Below, in pieces: positions 1 to 10,508 of a DNA stretch of 64,000 nucleotides. Origin of the DNA: Halocafeteria seosinensis. Taxonomy: Eukaryota; Sar; Bigyra; Bicosoecida. A program made the position numbers and the translations under genes. Within the stretch, counting starts at the first letter, position 1. Every line of letters starts with the position of its first letter. Location of the stretch: positions 1 to 64,000 of the forward strand of contig LVLI01000304.1 of assembly GCA_001687465.1 (NCBI GenBank), in the 5' to 3' direction. Under the pieces are notes generated by a model. It was not told the DNA's origin. It saw only the letters and a program-made list of their open reading frames with translations, and searched no databases.

Positions 1-18
1 GTGTGTAGGTGAACGGAA

Positions 19-180
19 GAACTTTCGGAAATTGGTGACTGCCAAGATTTCGGTTTGTCTGATGCGCGAGAATGTGCACATGATAGATCATTTCTTGGGG
101 AATCTTGGGTCACTTGTAGAGTAATGTTAGGTTTTCTTTCATTTTTCCCCAATCTTTGTAAGAGTAAATACAATACACAC
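19..180 (+). repeat. Inner inverted repeat, left arm
   Basis: The reverse complement of this arm is found at 665-807. The arms match over roughly 140 aligned bases with scattered substitutions. The left arm has about 20 extra bases (near 33-52). The pair encloses the reverse-transcriptase fragment at 201-600. Confidence 0.8.
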
Positions 181-200
181 TCCGTAGCAGGACCTCAGGG

Positions 201-600
201 GTGGTCGTCCTTGGCTCGCCAGTAGGGACGGTTGAATGGGAGGACGAGGAATGCTTGCGGAAGGTACATGAGATCAGAAATCTGCTGCTTCTCAAGGGAA
301 AGCCCCCAATCTCCCGTCAGGTTCGCTTCCTCCTCTTATCCTCTTCTGTGTCACGCACCTTTAACCATCTCCTGCGCACCGTTCCCCCCCTCGTCTCGAA
401 TCCAAGCCACTCGGGCCTTTGATTCCGCGATCTTTGAAATTGTCCTTGATCTGCTGGAGTCCTCGCAATACGGGGATGGGGAGGCCATAGCGGCATGCCA
501 CCGAATGTGGCTCCCGGTCCGCTATGGGGGGCTTGGAGAGTCCAAGTGCGAAATTTCCTCGGAAGTCGCTTATGTGGCTTCGTATTGGGAGGCAAAGTCT
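201..600 (+). pseudogene. Reverse-transcriptase C-terminal fragment, frameshifted
   Basis: Translation from about 201 gives a VVLGSPVGT segment and then a segment ending FNHLLRTVPPLV. This matches the usual core of this reverse-transcriptase group, in which a LLLR-S-PRLNHLLRTVPP stretch follows the GAPVG loop. The frame changes near 390-400. The new frame continues with LPVRYGGLGE and an AYVASYWEA stretch, which are the typical LPARLGGLGL and AYLASW motifs. The catalytic YxDD part is missing upstream, so only the 3' part of the domain survives. No full-length ORF can be read, so this is a dead copy. It sits between the two arms of the inner inverted repeat. Confidence 0.65.
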
Positions 601-664
601 ATAGCTCCAGTTGTTCTACCGGTGGCCCCTCTGGCAAGTGACGTCAGGCAAGCTCGTAGGAAAG

Positions 665-807
665 GGTGTGTATTGTATTTACTCTTACAAAGATTGAGGA
701 AAAATAAAAGAAAACCTAACATTAGTCTACAAGTGACCCAAAATTCCCCAAGAAATGATCTATCATGTGCACGTTCTCGCGCACCAGACAAACAATTCCG
801 AAAGTTC
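665..807 (-). repeat. Inner inverted repeat, right arm
   Basis: Inverted copy of 19-180, ending in CCGAAAGTTC where the left arm begins GAACTTTCGG. Similarity is high but not perfect, so the copies are not recent or have diverged. Confidence 0.8.
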
Positions 808-924
808 AAAAGGGGCAGATATTAAATTGTCGTGGTTGTCCGAACCGGCGCCCATACATGCGAAGACCCAGGGGTGGTTGTCCGGGAAGATTGTTGACCG
901 GGTCTTCCGAGCCATTCACGCTCT

Positions 925-1039
925 CGTGTATTTATTTTCTTTTAGGACCACCATTATCGACCTACTCCACCACTAGCTACCGGCGACACAAGTTGCAACC
1001 ACCGATGAGCCAAGTTGCTGTTAGCATGCATCAAGCCAC
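925..1039 (+). repeat. 115-bp direct repeat, copy 1
   Basis: This segment recurs at 1564-1679 in the same orientation with only a few differences (one T in a T-run, one C/T and one G/A change). It shows no coding signal of its own and lies in retroelement debris, so it may be a terminal or internal repeat of an element. Confidence 0.85.
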
Positions 1040-1149
1040 ACGCGAGGGACACCAGGGTAAGACATCATGTTTTGTAATGATTCTACAGGGGAATACTTCG
1101 TGGGGGATCCGAACTCCCTTTAAACTCGTTAGGGGAGTATAACCAGGGT

Positions 1150-1277
1150 CTTCCACCTCCGTGAACATATTGGAGACAAATCCAATAATGAAGCGGAGTT
1201 GGCTGCCCTGTTCCTCGCTCTCGACACAGTTGAGGAGCTTACGGACTGCCGCAGCTACTCGAGTGGTGGAACGGATG
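1150..1277 (+). pseudogene. RNase H domain fragment of a retroelement
   Basis: One plus-strand frame reads RVFHLREHIGDKSNNEAELA followed by ALFLALDTVEELTD, then stops at about 1285. The SNNEAEL stretch corresponds to the conserved TNNxAEL helix of RNase HI, where the Glu is one of the catalytic acids. The upstream strand with the first catalytic Asp is interrupted by stop codons. It is most simply the RNase H part of the same retroelement family as the fragment at 201-600, although the order and distance do not prove they were one element. Confidence 0.5.
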
Positions 1278-1444
1278 AAAGTTCATAAATATGGGGCAGT
1301 CTGTCAAGAACTCTCTAGGGGAGTAATTTTAGAGACTTTTCCATATAACCACATGAATATACAATAAATATCTGGACAATACACACTACTTCTGGACTTC
1401 CAATCATTGCGCGAATTGCGAATTTTTTGTCTCGCCACAAATTC

Positions 1445-1490
1445 GCATGTGCACCCCAAAGCCCCGTCCATGTGCACTCCAAAGCCCCGT
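1445..1490 (+). repeat. 23-bp tandem repeat, two units
   Basis: Two adjacent copies of a 23-bp unit starting CATGTGCACCCCAAAG (CATGTGCACTCCAAAG in the second). One substitution separates them. Confidence 0.7.
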
Positions 1491-1563
1491 CCGTATGTCT
1501 GGATCTAAGAGAGTTGACGAGACATAATTGCTTATTACCCGAGTCCTTCTTCGACAAGGTGTT

Positions 1564-1679
1564 TGTGTATTTATTTTCTTTTTAGGACCACTATTATCGA
1601 CCTACTCCACCACTAGCTACCGGCAACACAAGTTGCAACCACCGATGAGCCAAGTTGCTGTTAGCATGCATCAAGCCAC
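1564..1679 (+). repeat. 115-bp direct repeat, copy 2
   Basis: Second copy of the 925-1039 repeat, about 97% identical by eye. The interval between copies (about 525 bp) contains the RNase H fragment. Confidence 0.85.
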
Positions 1680-1752
1680 CACTCAACCTTTCCCGAAGAT
1701 CGCAAACATATCCCACCGGATCAAAAACCCGGAGACAAGCCGGACGGTTCCG

Positions 1753-1857
1753 CAAGTCCGAGAAAAAGTCCAATCCTTTCAGTCCTATACCCCCAAAAGT
1801 CTGAAGAACCACCGGCAAAAACCTCTTGTGAGCGTTCTGGCAAACTCCATCGTACTT
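1753..1857 (-). pseudogene. Reverse-transcriptase-like C-terminal fragment on the opposite strand
   Basis: The minus strand encodes a stretch beginning KYDGVCQNAHKRFLPVVLQT and continuing FGGIGLKGLDFFSDL. Segments of the type K-Y..A..F.PFVLETFGG.G..AL.F...L commonly lie downstream of the LPARLGGLG motif in this reverse-transcriptase group. Here it lies on the other strand from the 201-600 fragment, so it comes from a different or inverted copy. The open frame extends from about 1959 to 1594 but shows no other recognisable motif. The family assignment rests on motif memory only. Confidence 0.4.
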
Positions 1858-2546
1858 ACGACATTCCACAAGTAGGACGATACAGTACTTCCGGGTATTG
1901 CTTGTCGATATAAGTTGGTCGGAATGCAGAGCTTTTCTTCGTCCCCTTGAGCCCGCCATTTTAACGTAACTTGTGTCTAGAGAAAAAAATATGCATATGT
2001 CGAGTAATTAAGGTGTGTGACACCGTATGTCCGCTTGCGAATAGTCCGGATTTTCATCCACAGTCTGGGCGGAAGGCTGGGGCTCAAGCAGATCACTCTA
2101 TCCTGGCCGTATTAGTAACTCACAGTGTTACTCTAAATGGTGCATTGTGGAAAAGACCCATTAATGTAGTATTGTGTGTGTGTGTGTCTTGTTGAGAAAA
2201 TGGACAGTCTCCAAATAAGATCGGCGATATGGCGATAGTTTGGCTATATATGTTATGGCCTACCGGCTAAATGAACCAGTTAGGGGATCCTCACACCGCG
2301 GAAGATCTCCCGAAAGGCCCCGAAGTTTCACCCTTGCCCCCTCTCTCTGTGTGTGTGGTAGTATTGCTGTGTGCCAGACAGACTGCCCGGCTGCTCGGTC
2401 TTTTGGAGTGTAGCCCTCCGAGTACGAGTACTACAAGATACGTAAAGCACCATAGCAACTACTGCCCCTGCTTATTCATAGATTAACTACCACCTACATC
2501 CATGCCAAAGTGTCATTGGCAACCCGCTTCATGAGTTGACAATCGT

Positions 2547-2582
2547 ATCTTGGCAGTCACCACTTCCCGAAAGTTCTTCGGT
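2547..2582 (-). repeat. Outer inverted repeat arm
   Basis: This 36-bp stretch is the near-perfect reverse complement of bases 12-50 (shared core CTTGGCAGTCACCA and CGAAAGTTCTTC). It overlaps the 20-base insertion that distinguishes the left inner arm from the right one, so the left end has sequence in common with both distant copies. Confidence 0.65.
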
Positions 2583-3372
2583 TGAGCCGCCACTTTGCTG
2601 ATGATCGATTGGCGAGCTCAGCGAGTTCCTAGTTGTAGGCAGCAAACAAGCAGAGAATGCCAAGCTTAGGAAGTATGCTAAGATCACCCCCCTTGTTGTG
2701 GAGGCTACTGAAGGCATTAGAGTTCGTGCGGATGAAGCGGTTGTCGAAGCTGCATGACACGAGGCTAGGGTGGGCGGCCGGCGAACCAAGCGGTATCGTG
2801 CGATCTGGAGAATTATGTAGCCTGCTCTAAGGGACCTCAAGATCCCTGTTAACGTGGAGCATCCTGTTGAAGGGAAAGGCAGTGTCATGGACATTGTGGC
2901 TCACGGAGACACAGTGACTACTTAATCGATGTAATTGTCCCGACCCCCGCACAAATCAATGCATGATGAGCTACCTCATCCAGACGACTGTGCCCTACCT
3001 GACCCTTAAGTACAGCACTCTGGGGGAACTCAAACAAGAGCCTTGGTGTGCTCGGTTGGGATAAACAGAAGCTCTTCCCGCGAGTTGCATCGAGGCAGCC
3101 AGCTGTGGTTGAAGTATTACGGGACGGTGCTGCGTATTGAGGAAAAATAGGCGTGTTTGAAGAGCGAACCAGCCGAACCTTGAAGAACAGCAGTCGTGCA
3201 CTCTGCTGTGGGGTAAACGTACAATCTTTCCACGGAGCAGCAGCCACATTATTAGTCGGTAGAATATGAATCTACAATGTCAAGATGTACGATGAGCACA
3301 CGGGCTTGTCTATGAGATCGACGAGTTCTCCCGGGGATACATGCAACGGTACGGCGGGCAACCAAAACTCAG
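2583..3372. other. Gene-free stretch right of the retroelement debris
   Basis: No open frame here shows a recognisable domain or convincing splice structure; frames on both strands are broken by stops. It is probably more decayed repeat sequence plus the 3' flank of the gene ending at 3373. Confidence 0.4.
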
Positions 3373-5142
3373 TCACATAAAGGCCAATTGTCTCAGCCCG
3401 TTCAATTGAGCTATCTTATCTTTTCCTTGCTCCCCAATAAAATGGCTGTCCCCACTATCTGGTCCAGGGACAGCTCCAAGGTTCTCGAAAAATGCAGCTT
3501 CCTCTTCAGGAGAGAGTAGCAGGTTTGATTGTCCGTTGGCATCTGTTGCAGACTCTACATGTGTTGAGTGAGAAATGGGTCTTCTCGAGGATGCTGAAAC
3601 AGCTCGGTCCTGACACGAGATATCTCGCTTCTGGAAGCTCCCGATCTCTTTATGCCACAACTGCAAGACTGCTGTTTTGATTCTCTCCAATACTTGATTT
3701 CGTCTCACACGTGCATTCTCCGTTCGTGGAGAGTCACACACTCGCGACAAAATCATCGATAGAGTCTTCCCTGGGAGTGACTCCTGTACGGTAGCCGTAT
3801 GGACCTGCTTGCAATCGTCCTTCAAAACGTCATTCATGGACTGGAGCGAATCACCCAACTTATCCAAAGTTTGTGACTGGAACCTCAATGCATGTAGGCG
3901 ACTGTCATACTCCTTTATGTCTGCTTTTATCTCATCGATCTTGTGTTCGTACTTGGCAGTGTCTCTTTGGGTGGTTGTTTCACTCTCCTTCCTTATATGT
4001 TGGAGCTCATACTCCACTGATTTCCTTTTTCTCTTTAATGCAACAATCTTCTTTATAACCTTTCCTATTTCATCATTTATAACTTCTTGCTCTTCTGAAT
4101 TATAATTGCGCCAATCGTACGCAACTTCATGAAGCTCTTCGTAGACTGCATCACGCCACTGTGTATCTCTGTTCGACCTGTCAAGGAGTAGTGAGATCAA
4201 CTGCATTACAGCAAGGTCAGTAGACGGTCGTAAATCTGTCCCTTTAGGACTACTTGGATAAGAGATCGCAAGAACGGAGGGTGGTGTTGTTTCTTCGTTT
4301 TTACGCTGGAATCGTACGAGATCCTTGCACCACCTGTCACTGTTCGTCATTCGCGCGCATCGTTGCTGTATTAGAATTTCGACCATTCGGGGCCAATCCC
4401 TTTCCAATTGTTTTAGGAGACTGCTAATTGCTGGATGATATTGTGGACTTATATCGTCTAAGTTCAATATGCGCTCTTCCATACTGAACCCCCTTGCGTC
4501 CAGACTATTCAACTCGGCGCTGGTCATACCCGAGCATAATCGTTGCAGGTCAACAAGTAGCACGTCATCTCGAGAGATCTGTAATTCAGTACAAATATCA
4601 GTGAACGGTTTATCAAGTTCCCCCTCTAAGCTGTCTACGCTAAGGGTATCCTCATTGGCTGCAGCAGAGCATTCGCCCCAAGGATGGAGACTCTCAAACA
4701 TTGCATCATCCCATTGTTCCCATGTATCAGGAATTGGATAGTGCGAACAATGGATTCCTTTTCGTTGCCGTGTTTTATCATTGACAGACGGCGAGGCGTT
4801 CTGATCATTATGGTCATCAATACGCGTTTGGGCCACCCTCAGTTCTTTGAGTAATTCAGAAGATAAGTCAAAATGAGCGGTAAGGGAGTCGCTTGCATAA
4901 ACACAAGTGCCACGTTTTGGTATTTTGATTGTTGTCATCTGCTCTTCGTTTCGTTTCGGAGAGAGGCTATGAGTATGGATACCCTGTAGTGAAGCGTCGT
5001 TCTGTTCCATCGCTGGCCCTCGGCATTCCTTCCACCGGATCAGCCAACTTCTTGCAGCCATGGCCGCATCGTCCATACTCCCTATTTGAATCGTAGTATC
5101 ATTGCCCCCAGCGCCTGTCCCGTTTGCCCCACACTCGTTCAT
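3373..5142 (-). CDS. Coiled-coil protein of unknown function
   Basis: A single uninterrupted frame of 589 residues starts at ATG 5142. I do not recognise the family. The first 130 residues are low complexity and polar. A middle region of about residues 150-330 has several Trp residues and short helices (for example WEQWDDAMF). Residues of about 345-440 form a charged coiled coil rich in Lys, Glu and Arg (KKIVALKRKRKSVEYELQ). The tail is Ser-rich and ends in a short acidic helix. No signal peptide or membrane segment is seen. It lacks introns although its neighbours have several. Its start lies 372 bp from the divergent dynactin start, so the two probably share a promoter region. A coiled-coil cytoskeletal or kinetochore role is possible but unproven. 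Confidence 0.75.
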   Translation of the reverse strand: MNECGANGTGAGGNDTTIQIGSMDDAAMAARSWLIRWKECRGPAMEQNDASLQGIHTHSLSPKRNEEQMTTIKIPKRGTCVYASDSLTAHFDLSSELLKELRVAQTRIDDHNDQNASPSVNDKTRQRKGIHCSHYPIPDTWEQWDDAMFESLHPWGECSAAANEDTLSVDSLEGELDKPFTDICTELQISRDDVLLVDLQRLCSGMTSAELNSLDARGFSMEERILNLDDISPQYHPAISSLLKQLERDWPRMVEILIQQRCARMTNSDRWCKDLVRFQRKNEETTPPSVLAISYPSSPKGTDLRPSTDLAVMQLISLLLDRSNRDTQWRDAVYEELHEVAYDWRNYNSEEQEVINDEIGKVIKKIVALKRKRKSVEYELQHIRKESETTTQRDTAKYEHKIDEIKADIKEYDSRLHALRFQSQTLDKLGDSLQSMNDVLKDDCKQVHTATVQESLPGKTLSMILSRVCDSPRTENARVRRNQVLERIKTAVLQLWHKEIGSFQKRDISCQDRAVSASSRRPISHSTHVESATDANGQSNLLLSPEEEAAFFENLGAVPGPDSGDSHFIGEQGKDKIAQLNGLRQLAFM

Positions 5143-5514
5143 TGTTGACTACTGACACCAAAAACAACCAGAACCCGTGTTGACGCTTCTTTCCGTGTTA
5201 TCTCTGGTTCCGTAAACCCCAAACCAGCAGCCACACAGTGAGCTTCAGCTTGCAGGTGCGATAAAGGAGAGGAAATTCGACCTCTCTTCCCCGGGAAATT
5301 TATATCTTCCCGTGCACTTTGTACAACGTCTTCCGAACGAAGCTGAATGGCTTAACTCCTTCAACTTGAAGTAGAAAACCAGGCTTTCTTTTCTTAGACC
5401 TGCAAGCCTTGATGCTTGCAAGATCTGGGACAGCGTTTGGGGTTGATTAGCAACCCTGCCGGTAAGGTCGCGGACAACTCGTTCAATCGCAACAGACGGC
5501 CGTGATCTTAGGGC
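5143..5514. promoter_or_regulatory. Shared upstream region of two divergent genes
   Basis: 372 bp separate the start codons of the coiled-coil gene (5142, -) and dynactin p150 (5515, +). No clear TATA box stands out. The layout itself is the evidence for a bidirectional promoter. Confidence 0.4.
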
Positions 5515-8500
5515 ATGTCGACATTTACACGGTCGAAGAAAAAGGAATTGGAGGAGCTGGAGGAACTGCGCAAATTCAAAGTTTGTTGTTCGGATTGGAT
5601 GCATTGTCCAGACATCCCAATCACTGATGATGTTGCTTCTTTGCATGCAGGAAGGGGATAAAGTGATCGTGAAAAACGGTAAGACGGGAACTGTCAAGTT
5701 CACCGGTGAAACCCAGGTATGGAAGCGAATTCGTGCTCGGTATGCTGGGCTTTGTAACGCTCGCTCGTATGCAGTTTGCTCGAGGGAAGTGGGTAGGAAT
5801 TGAGCTCGATGATGCAGATGGTAACAACGATGGTACCGTAAATGGTATAAACGTGAGTAATGATGGGCAAATTTATTCACATATTGCATTTTATAGTTTT
5901 AGGGATTTTTCTCTCACAGTATTTTCACGCGGAGTCTGACCACGGGATCTTTTTGCCTCCACACAAAGTTTCTCATCTTGAGACGGAAGAAATTAAAGAT
6001 GTTTACCGAACAAAATGGAATACAACAGCAACAGCAACGGGCAACGCGGTTGCTGGCGATCTCTCATGCAGTACATCACCCGACGGAGACGATCATGCCG
6101 CATGTGAAGGGTCGCATGCATGGGCAGACCAAAGTAGCCCTATCGACGGAAATTCGGCTACTGGTAACAGCGGAACTACTGAGGAAGACCAGGAAAGAAA
6201 TTCTCTGCCAAAGGGGAACGACGAGCCCATTACTACAGGCACTTCCAGTGAATGTAGACAGCGGCGAAGTGTTAAATCAGTGACAGCACATGAAGCTTCG
6301 AACATTGAAGCCTATGGAACAAGTGGTACTGCAGAAGCAGACCGGTCCTCATTGGACAAACCATCGACAGGGAGAACGTCCTTAGAGAAACGTACTTCGA
6401 GATTAGAAGGTTTGTTGTGGCTGCTAAATTTACTTCTTTCCTGGCTGCTTAAACAGGAACTTCCCTTGCAGAGATAAAGAGAAGGAAAGAACTTAGCCGT
6501 CAAAAGGTTACATCAATGCTTCCCGGTACCTCCAGTGATTCTAAACGTAGCAGCAATGGGTCGAAGGACAAGATTGCAGGTGTCCGTGGAGGTCGCAGCT
6601 CCTTGCCGGTACCAAGACGTATCACCCAGCAGTCACGGTCTATCGAGGATCGGAAGAGTATTGATAATGCAGAGCTAAGTGCTGTGCGTAACACACCAAG
6701 AGATCAGCACAGCGTTTCCTACTCGAAGGGCGTATTTGAACTTGGGGAGCCCGTACCTGAGGATATATCCGAGTCCGACGACGAAGAGCTGCAGTTCGCC
6801 CATGAGACGGATGATAGATCTGCTACTCTCAAGGAGTCCGGTGAAATGATGATCAACAAGGAAATTCTAAAGGAAATGCATGCTCTGCTTGCTGAGAAAT
6901 TGCAGGACGCTGAAGGGAAGCAAACAGTTGCACTTGAAGAAAGTGAGACAGCAAAGCTGAGAAAGGCGTTTAAAGGTATATTGGATGATAATTCGGGCCC
7001 ACCTTGTTCTCCTGGTAACAGTTGTAGACGCCGGGATGCTTCAGATGCAGCCTTGCGCTCCCCTCCGAAGAAGCAATTGGAGGAGAGGGCACAAATGCAA
7101 GCTAGTATTAGTGCTTTGAAGCGACAAGTAAGTGAACTGACAAAACAAGTAGAGGATGGAACGGACCGTGTGAGAACTCTAGAAAATGACAAGGAGGAAC
7201 TGTCAGTAGATAAAGATATAGTGGAGGAGGAGAAGCTCGAGCAAGAATGGCAAGCTCGCGCTTGGCGTGAGAAGTGTGAAAAGCTTGAAGAAGAGCTCCG
7301 TACACTTCGTGAGACGCAGGTCGAGCCTAAATCGCAAAAGAATAGCAACTCCAAGCAAGAGATACTGCAGCAGAACTGGCAATTGCGGGAGGGTTTGAGC
7401 AAACTTAGATATATATATAAAGTTGAAGTAGACCAACTCCGGCGAGAGTTAAGCAGCAGTCAGAAGGAAGCCGCGCGAAGCACAACCTTGGCAGATGAAG
7501 CCGAAAAGCAAACCAAAGAAATTCGTTCGCTTAGGGCTGAGAATTTTGAGCTTCTTGAGCAGCTTGATACTGCAAATGCTTACGAGGAGATGATAGAAGA
7601 TCTAACGGAGAAAAATTTGGCCTTAAGCGATCGTTTAGAGGAATTGAAAGTTTCTATAAATGACTTCGAAGAGCTGCATTGCGTTTATGAGAATTTGGAA
7701 CAGTATTACGCCGAAAATGAGCGACTGCTGAAAATGGAGATCAGCAAGCAGCAGCAGGTTATTGATGAGTACCACCGGAGAGTGGAACAACTGGTTTCAG
7801 CTATCCACTTATCCCGAAAGCATAACGAAAAATTGCGGAAAGCTCCAGGGACACTCCTTGAGGGATCAAATACGACACAGATGAGGCATCCAAACAAGGA
7901 CTCAAGGTACAACGCAGTCGTAGTGCAGCTGCGTAAGGCTTTGGAGCGTCAACGATGGATGGATACTACTGCGAGTGAACAGTTTAAAAACTTGAAATAC
8001 TCCCAGACGGGGATTAGACTCCTGCAGGTCGCCGCGTACACATTCGGCATGATGATACCAGCGAAAGTAATGTCTAGGTTCTGGAATGTCTCTCAGCACT
8101 CCTACAGCCCAGTTTCGAAATGTGAAGAGGACACTTCATCCGATGCTACATGTGCTATGTTTGTTTCCTTTGTTTGTTCAATAGAGCAAGTACTTGGAGG
8201 GGCGGACCTCATCGTCTCTCGGTGCTATGAATTCCTTGGTTCCGTAGTCCAAGCCAACGATCCGTTTTCGGAAGCCTCTGCTAACAGAGTCGATCCTGAC
8301 GCTGTCGATTCTAGTTTACAGAGATATCAGCGTCTACCTATTCTTATCGAATTCTCAATGACACTAGTCAGAGTTGCTTCTCTTTTTCGGCTTCTGCGTG
8401 CTGCGCTGCTGACAGGCCAGGGCTCTCTCACAAGGCTGCTCCACACGGTGCCTAAATGTGTCGAACAGATGGAAGAGTGCGAGCAGCTGGTACAGCAACT

Positions 8501-10334
8501 GGTGGAGAAGAAAATTGAAACGTTAGGATCATGCTCTCGTGAAGTTCAGTCCCTCTTTGCTGCTGCATGTGATATGCAAGAGGCGTTTTCCAGCCAAATG
8601 GATTCCGAAGCTCACTCAGTCTTGGCAGCCGGCATCGTAAATTTATCCCCATCGAACTGTAAAATGGTGGAAGTGTCCACGTGCATTGACTCTGAAAGGA
8701 AAAGATACGGCAGAGAGATTGTAACAATGTGTACTGCCTTGCAACTTCGTTTTTTACAACATGTAGACCTCCTTATCAAGGGCTACATGTGCTATTATCG
8801 TGTAGTGGCGTCAATGTCGCCGTCGGAGGAGCAGCTGCAAGACGGAAGCAAGCAGGATAATGGGAACGAGAGATTTCAAACCCTAAAAGGTGTCCTACGG
8901 ACTTCTCTGTCGGACATTTGCAATGCCACAGCGAGTATATGCACAGAGGCGAGGCGCCTGGCGGACTCTTGTCACAAGTTTGGGACCGAGTCTCTTAGGG
9001 AGCAAAGCCGTTTCTGGGCGCTTCGTCACACGGTGACACCGACTTTACTTGGTCCCTTGGCGGAGGCCTTGTTTCCGGGAAACATGTTCGAAGTGGTCCA
9101 AGAAGCCCAGAATTCTCTTTGGCAGTACCACCTTGGCAGATGTGTTACTGCGTCCAAGGATACGAAAGGTCCAACAGTTACTGGGTACTGGTGTTGTCAT
9201 GTTGGTGAGAATCATAATGAGCTCGGAACCTCCGGATTCTCAGCTTCGGATGTCAACTTGTTAAGATACGTGTTTGATGGGCAATCTACCCAAACAAACT
9301 CGAAGTGCGACTATGAATGCGTCTCTCTGTCGGCACTATTCGCTCCTTCAGCGAGTGAGGATGATCTTGTTAGAACTAGGCAAACACTGGAAAAAATACA
9401 GTTTCGTTGCAGTAGCATCAAGCGAATTTCAGTGGAATGTGTCTCTGCCCTGAGTCTCGAGACCTCTAACCGTACTGTGGACATTCGACAACAGGAGCTT
9501 GTACCCTTCCTAAAGCCGTTCTTGGACGTCAAGTCTCGTCTAGAATCCAGCAGTGAGACTGTTGAAGATCTGGAGTCAGCGCGTTCGTTACATGCAGAGA
9601 CTATCCAGGAGCTGGAAGAAAAAGAACAGAGGCTCCGCGAGGCCGAGAATCGTATCAAGGTCATGGAACGCCGCGTAAATGAAAGTATCGGCCAAGATCA
9701 TGCTAAAGCGAGAGAAGAAGAGAAAACACGGCAGCTTCGGAATGAGCTAGATCGACAACGTATGGAATATGAAAACAAACTGGAAATGTTGGAATCATTA
9801 AGAGAAGATTCAAAGCAAACAGCTTATACAGGTGACCATATCCATGATTCCCACCATCAGCAACCTTCAGCCCGGTTGAGTCTTTTTAGGGAGCTGAGGC
9901 TGTTGATTGAGCGACAAAAGGAGCAAATAGGATGGTGGAAGTCGATGCACGTCTCGTCGAAGCTGCGATCTGTACCGTGTCTTCCTGAAGTGCTGGTACT
10001 ACGACCCAGGAAAAATGCGCAAGCAGACCGGCATATGGTGAGCGTTACTGCTCTTGAGACACTGAAGAAAATCACCGGAACATCTCGTTCGCTACGAGCT
10101 AACGTCAAATTATCCACTGTTAAGACGGATTGGAGGGTTCTCGAGAGTTGTGCTGTCTCTTGTCAACAACAAGTCAAGCGATTGGGGAAACAGAGTTCCA
10201 GTGCCCTCAAACCGGCGAAGGTAGGAGCCACGGAACGTCATGACTGTACGCCTGCGTCCTTATCAGCCCACCTCCGACAGAGACGCAAAAACACTCCTGC
10301 CGATCAGGTATATCAAGAGTTGCTTGTCATTTGA
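5515..10334 (+). CDS. DCTN1: Dynactin subunit 1 (p150Glued)
   Basis: Dynactin p150 links cytoplasmic dynein to cargo and microtubules. Exons by frame and splice consensus: 5515-5580, 5651-5716, 5775-5852, 5920-6409, 6457-10334, giving about 1525 residues. Residues 24-92 are a CAP-Gly domain: GKTGTVKFTGET, FARGKWVGIELD, then GNNDGTVNGI and HGIFLPPHKV; the central GKNDG-type motif reads GNNDG. A Ser-rich basic linker follows (about 90-430). A long coiled coil (about 440-720) contains the DCTN1-like segment EEMIEDLTEKNLALSDRLEE. A helical dynactin core domain (about 750-1250) includes LIEFSMTLVRVASLFRLL. A second coiled coil sits near 1280-1350. Length and order match family members of about 1280-1500 residues. 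The start is chosen because it opens directly into a short basic helix before the CAP-Gly domain. The end is convergent with the permease gene (175 bp gap). Confidence 0.9.
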
Positions 10335-10508
10335 TCGTCTGCGTTAGAAGGAGCAGCGCATCTCAATCTGCGCGCAGGTCTCGTAATGACTCTGAGACCA
10401 CCTAGGGCTCCTAGACGATGCGGGAATTCCGCGTCGGGACAGGCTACAAACATCTGCAGTTGCTATTTCTGTCCACTAACACTTGGATGCTAGACGAACA
10501 AAACACAG

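Larger units (their letters stand above)
12..2582. mobile_element. Degenerate retroelement region with nested inverted repeats
   Basis: This block holds no intact gene. It combines fragments of a reverse transcriptase (about 201-600, +), an RNase H domain (about 1150-1277, +) and another reverse-transcriptase-like segment on the minus strand (about 1753-1857), all with frameshifts or stops. An outer inverted repeat pairs about 12-50 with 2547-2582, and an inner one pairs 19-180 with 665-807. A 115-bp direct repeat lies at 925-1039 and 1564-1679. The protein fragments are similar in style to the reverse-transcriptase ORFs common in algal and oomycete genomes; that family link is from general knowledge of motifs, not a search. 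The mix of orientations suggests rearranged or nested insertions. The outer boundaries are uncertain because the window starts at or near the left end. Confidence 0.6.
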
